Shown here: positions 22,764-23,338 of the stretch, piece by piece
How the letters are laid out: each line of letters begins with the position of its first letter
Position numbering within the stretch: the first letter of the stretch is position 1
NCBI GenBank assembly: GCA_910578965.1
Contig: CAJTSP010000029.1
Location: forward strand, 1-23,338
DNA from: an uncultured Oscillospiraceae bacterium
GTDB taxonomy: Bacteria; Bacillota; Clostridia; Oscillospirales; Ruminococcaceae
Length of the DNA: 23,338 nt
Direction: 5' to 3'
The notes under the pieces: generated by a model
The model's database searches: none
What the model was told of the DNA's origin: nothing
Seen by the model: the letters and a program-made list of their open reading frames with translations, nothing else
Made by a program: the position numbers and the translations under genes

Positions 22764-23338
22764 ATGAAAATCGGTTTGATCGGGCTTGGGATCATGGGCA
22801 AGCCCATGGCAAAGAACATCCTCAAGGGCGGGTATGACCTGACGGTCAGCGACCTGAACCAGGCGGCTGTAGACGAGATCGTGGATGCGGGCGGCAAGGC
22901 CGCCAGCAACAAGGAGATCGGCGAGAGCTGCGACGTCGTGCTCACCATGCTGCCGAACTCCCCCCATGTCAAGAGCGTCATGCTGGGCGAGGGCGGGGTT
23001 GCCAGCTACATGAAGCCCGGCAGCACCTTTATTGATATGAGCAGCATCAACCCGGTGGCCAGCAAGGAAATCTATGCCGTATTGCAGCAAAAGGGCATCG
23101 AGATGCTGGACGCCCCGGTTTCGGGCGGCGAGCCCAAGGCCATCGACGGCAGCCTGTCGTTTATGGTGGGCGGAAAGCAGGAGGTGTTCGACAGGTTCAA
23201 GCCCCTTTTGGACACCATGGGCGCCTCTGTGGTGCGCTGCGGCGAGGTGGGCGCCGGCAATACCACCAAGCTGGCCAACCAGATCATTGTGGCCTGCAAC
23301 ATCCAGGCGCTGGCCGAGGCGCTGACCCTGGCCCAGAA
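22764..23338 (+). CDS. 3-hydroxyisobutyrate dehydrogenase-family reductase (tartronate semialdehyde reductase-like), 3' end outside window
   Basis: The first 191 residues of an NAD(P)-dependent beta-hydroxyacid dehydrogenase. GLIGLGIMGKPMAKN at the N-terminus is the dinucleotide-binding motif. TMLPNSPHVKSVM, DAPVSGGEPKA (substrate loop) and K169 in GNTTKLANQ (catalytic lysine) are intact. The wording resembles GarR/GlxR, which reduce tartronate semialdehyde to glycerate in glyoxylate and glucarate breakdown, but related enzymes act on other 3-hydroxyacids. GAAAGG at 22744-22749 precedes ATG 22764. In E. coli glxR belongs to the allantoin gene cluster that also holds fdrA and ylbE, so its presence here fits a glyoxylate-linked pathway. 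Confidence 0.9.
   Translation, partial: MKIGLIGLGIMGKPMAKNILKGGYDLTVSDLNQAAVDEIVDAGGKAASNKEIGESCDVVLTMLPNSPHVKSVMLGEGGVASYMKPGSTFIDMSSINPVASKEIYAVLQQKGIEMLDAPVSGGEPKAIDGSLSFMVGGKQEVFDRFKPLLDTMGASVVRCGEVGAGNTTKLANQIIVACNIQALAEALTLAQ

Overview
The window comes from a GC-rich, probably spore-forming member of the Clostridia, most likely a gut Oscillospiraceae/Ruminococcaceae-type organism. This is inferred from the GC-rich coding style, strong AGGAGG-type ribosome sites, plant and host glycan enzymes, and a fragment of the endospore regulator SpoIIID. No rRNA, tRNA, CRISPR array or transposase was seen.

Region 1 (1-4104, very GC-rich) holds the 3' part of a GH78 alpha-L-rhamnosidase, a complete GH2 beta-glucuronidase with a shortened active-site loop, and an overlapping P-loop kinase-like gene. 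Region 2 (4105-4592) holds a sigma-E-like promoter, a spoIIID copy cut to 43 codons, and a long perfect-but-one inverted repeat.

Region 3 (4593-23338) looks like one regulated catabolic locus. A divergent AT-rich control region (5136-5528) serves a bacterial PH-domain membrane protein on the minus strand. On the plus strand it serves an operon with a lipoprotein, two permeases and two ATPases of a dipeptide-type ABC importer, a metallo-beta-lactamase-fold hydrolase and a GH42-like enzyme. A GntR/FCD regulator follows, with its own promoter and terminator. A second operon then encodes a paralogous GH42-like enzyme, a DUF1116 protein (AllG/YlbE-like), an FdrA/AllF-like protein whose C-terminal module is a separate 60-residue gene, a divergent acetate-kinase-family enzyme, an HSL-type esterase and a 3-hydroxyisobutyrate/tartronate-semialdehyde reductase-type dehydrogenase that runs off the window.

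The same palindrome, ATTGTATACAAT or a close variant, overlaps the -10 region of all three promoters (PH gene, transporter operon, enzyme operon). It shares its TTGTATACAA core with the Bacillus GntR operator, so the locus reads as one GntR-controlled regulon.

Working model (inference): an external glycosylated or amide/ureide-like compound is imported and opened or trimmed by the hydrolases and GH42-like enzymes. A carbonyl group is then transferred to phosphate by the FdrA/DUF1116 complex, and the AckA-like kinase recovers ATP. In the E. coli allantoin/oxalurate pathway the FdrA/DUF1116 complex works with a carbamate kinase; replacing that kinase with an acetate-kinase-type enzyme, together with twin GH42-like proteins, is the most novel aspect. 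The substrate cannot be read from the sequence.
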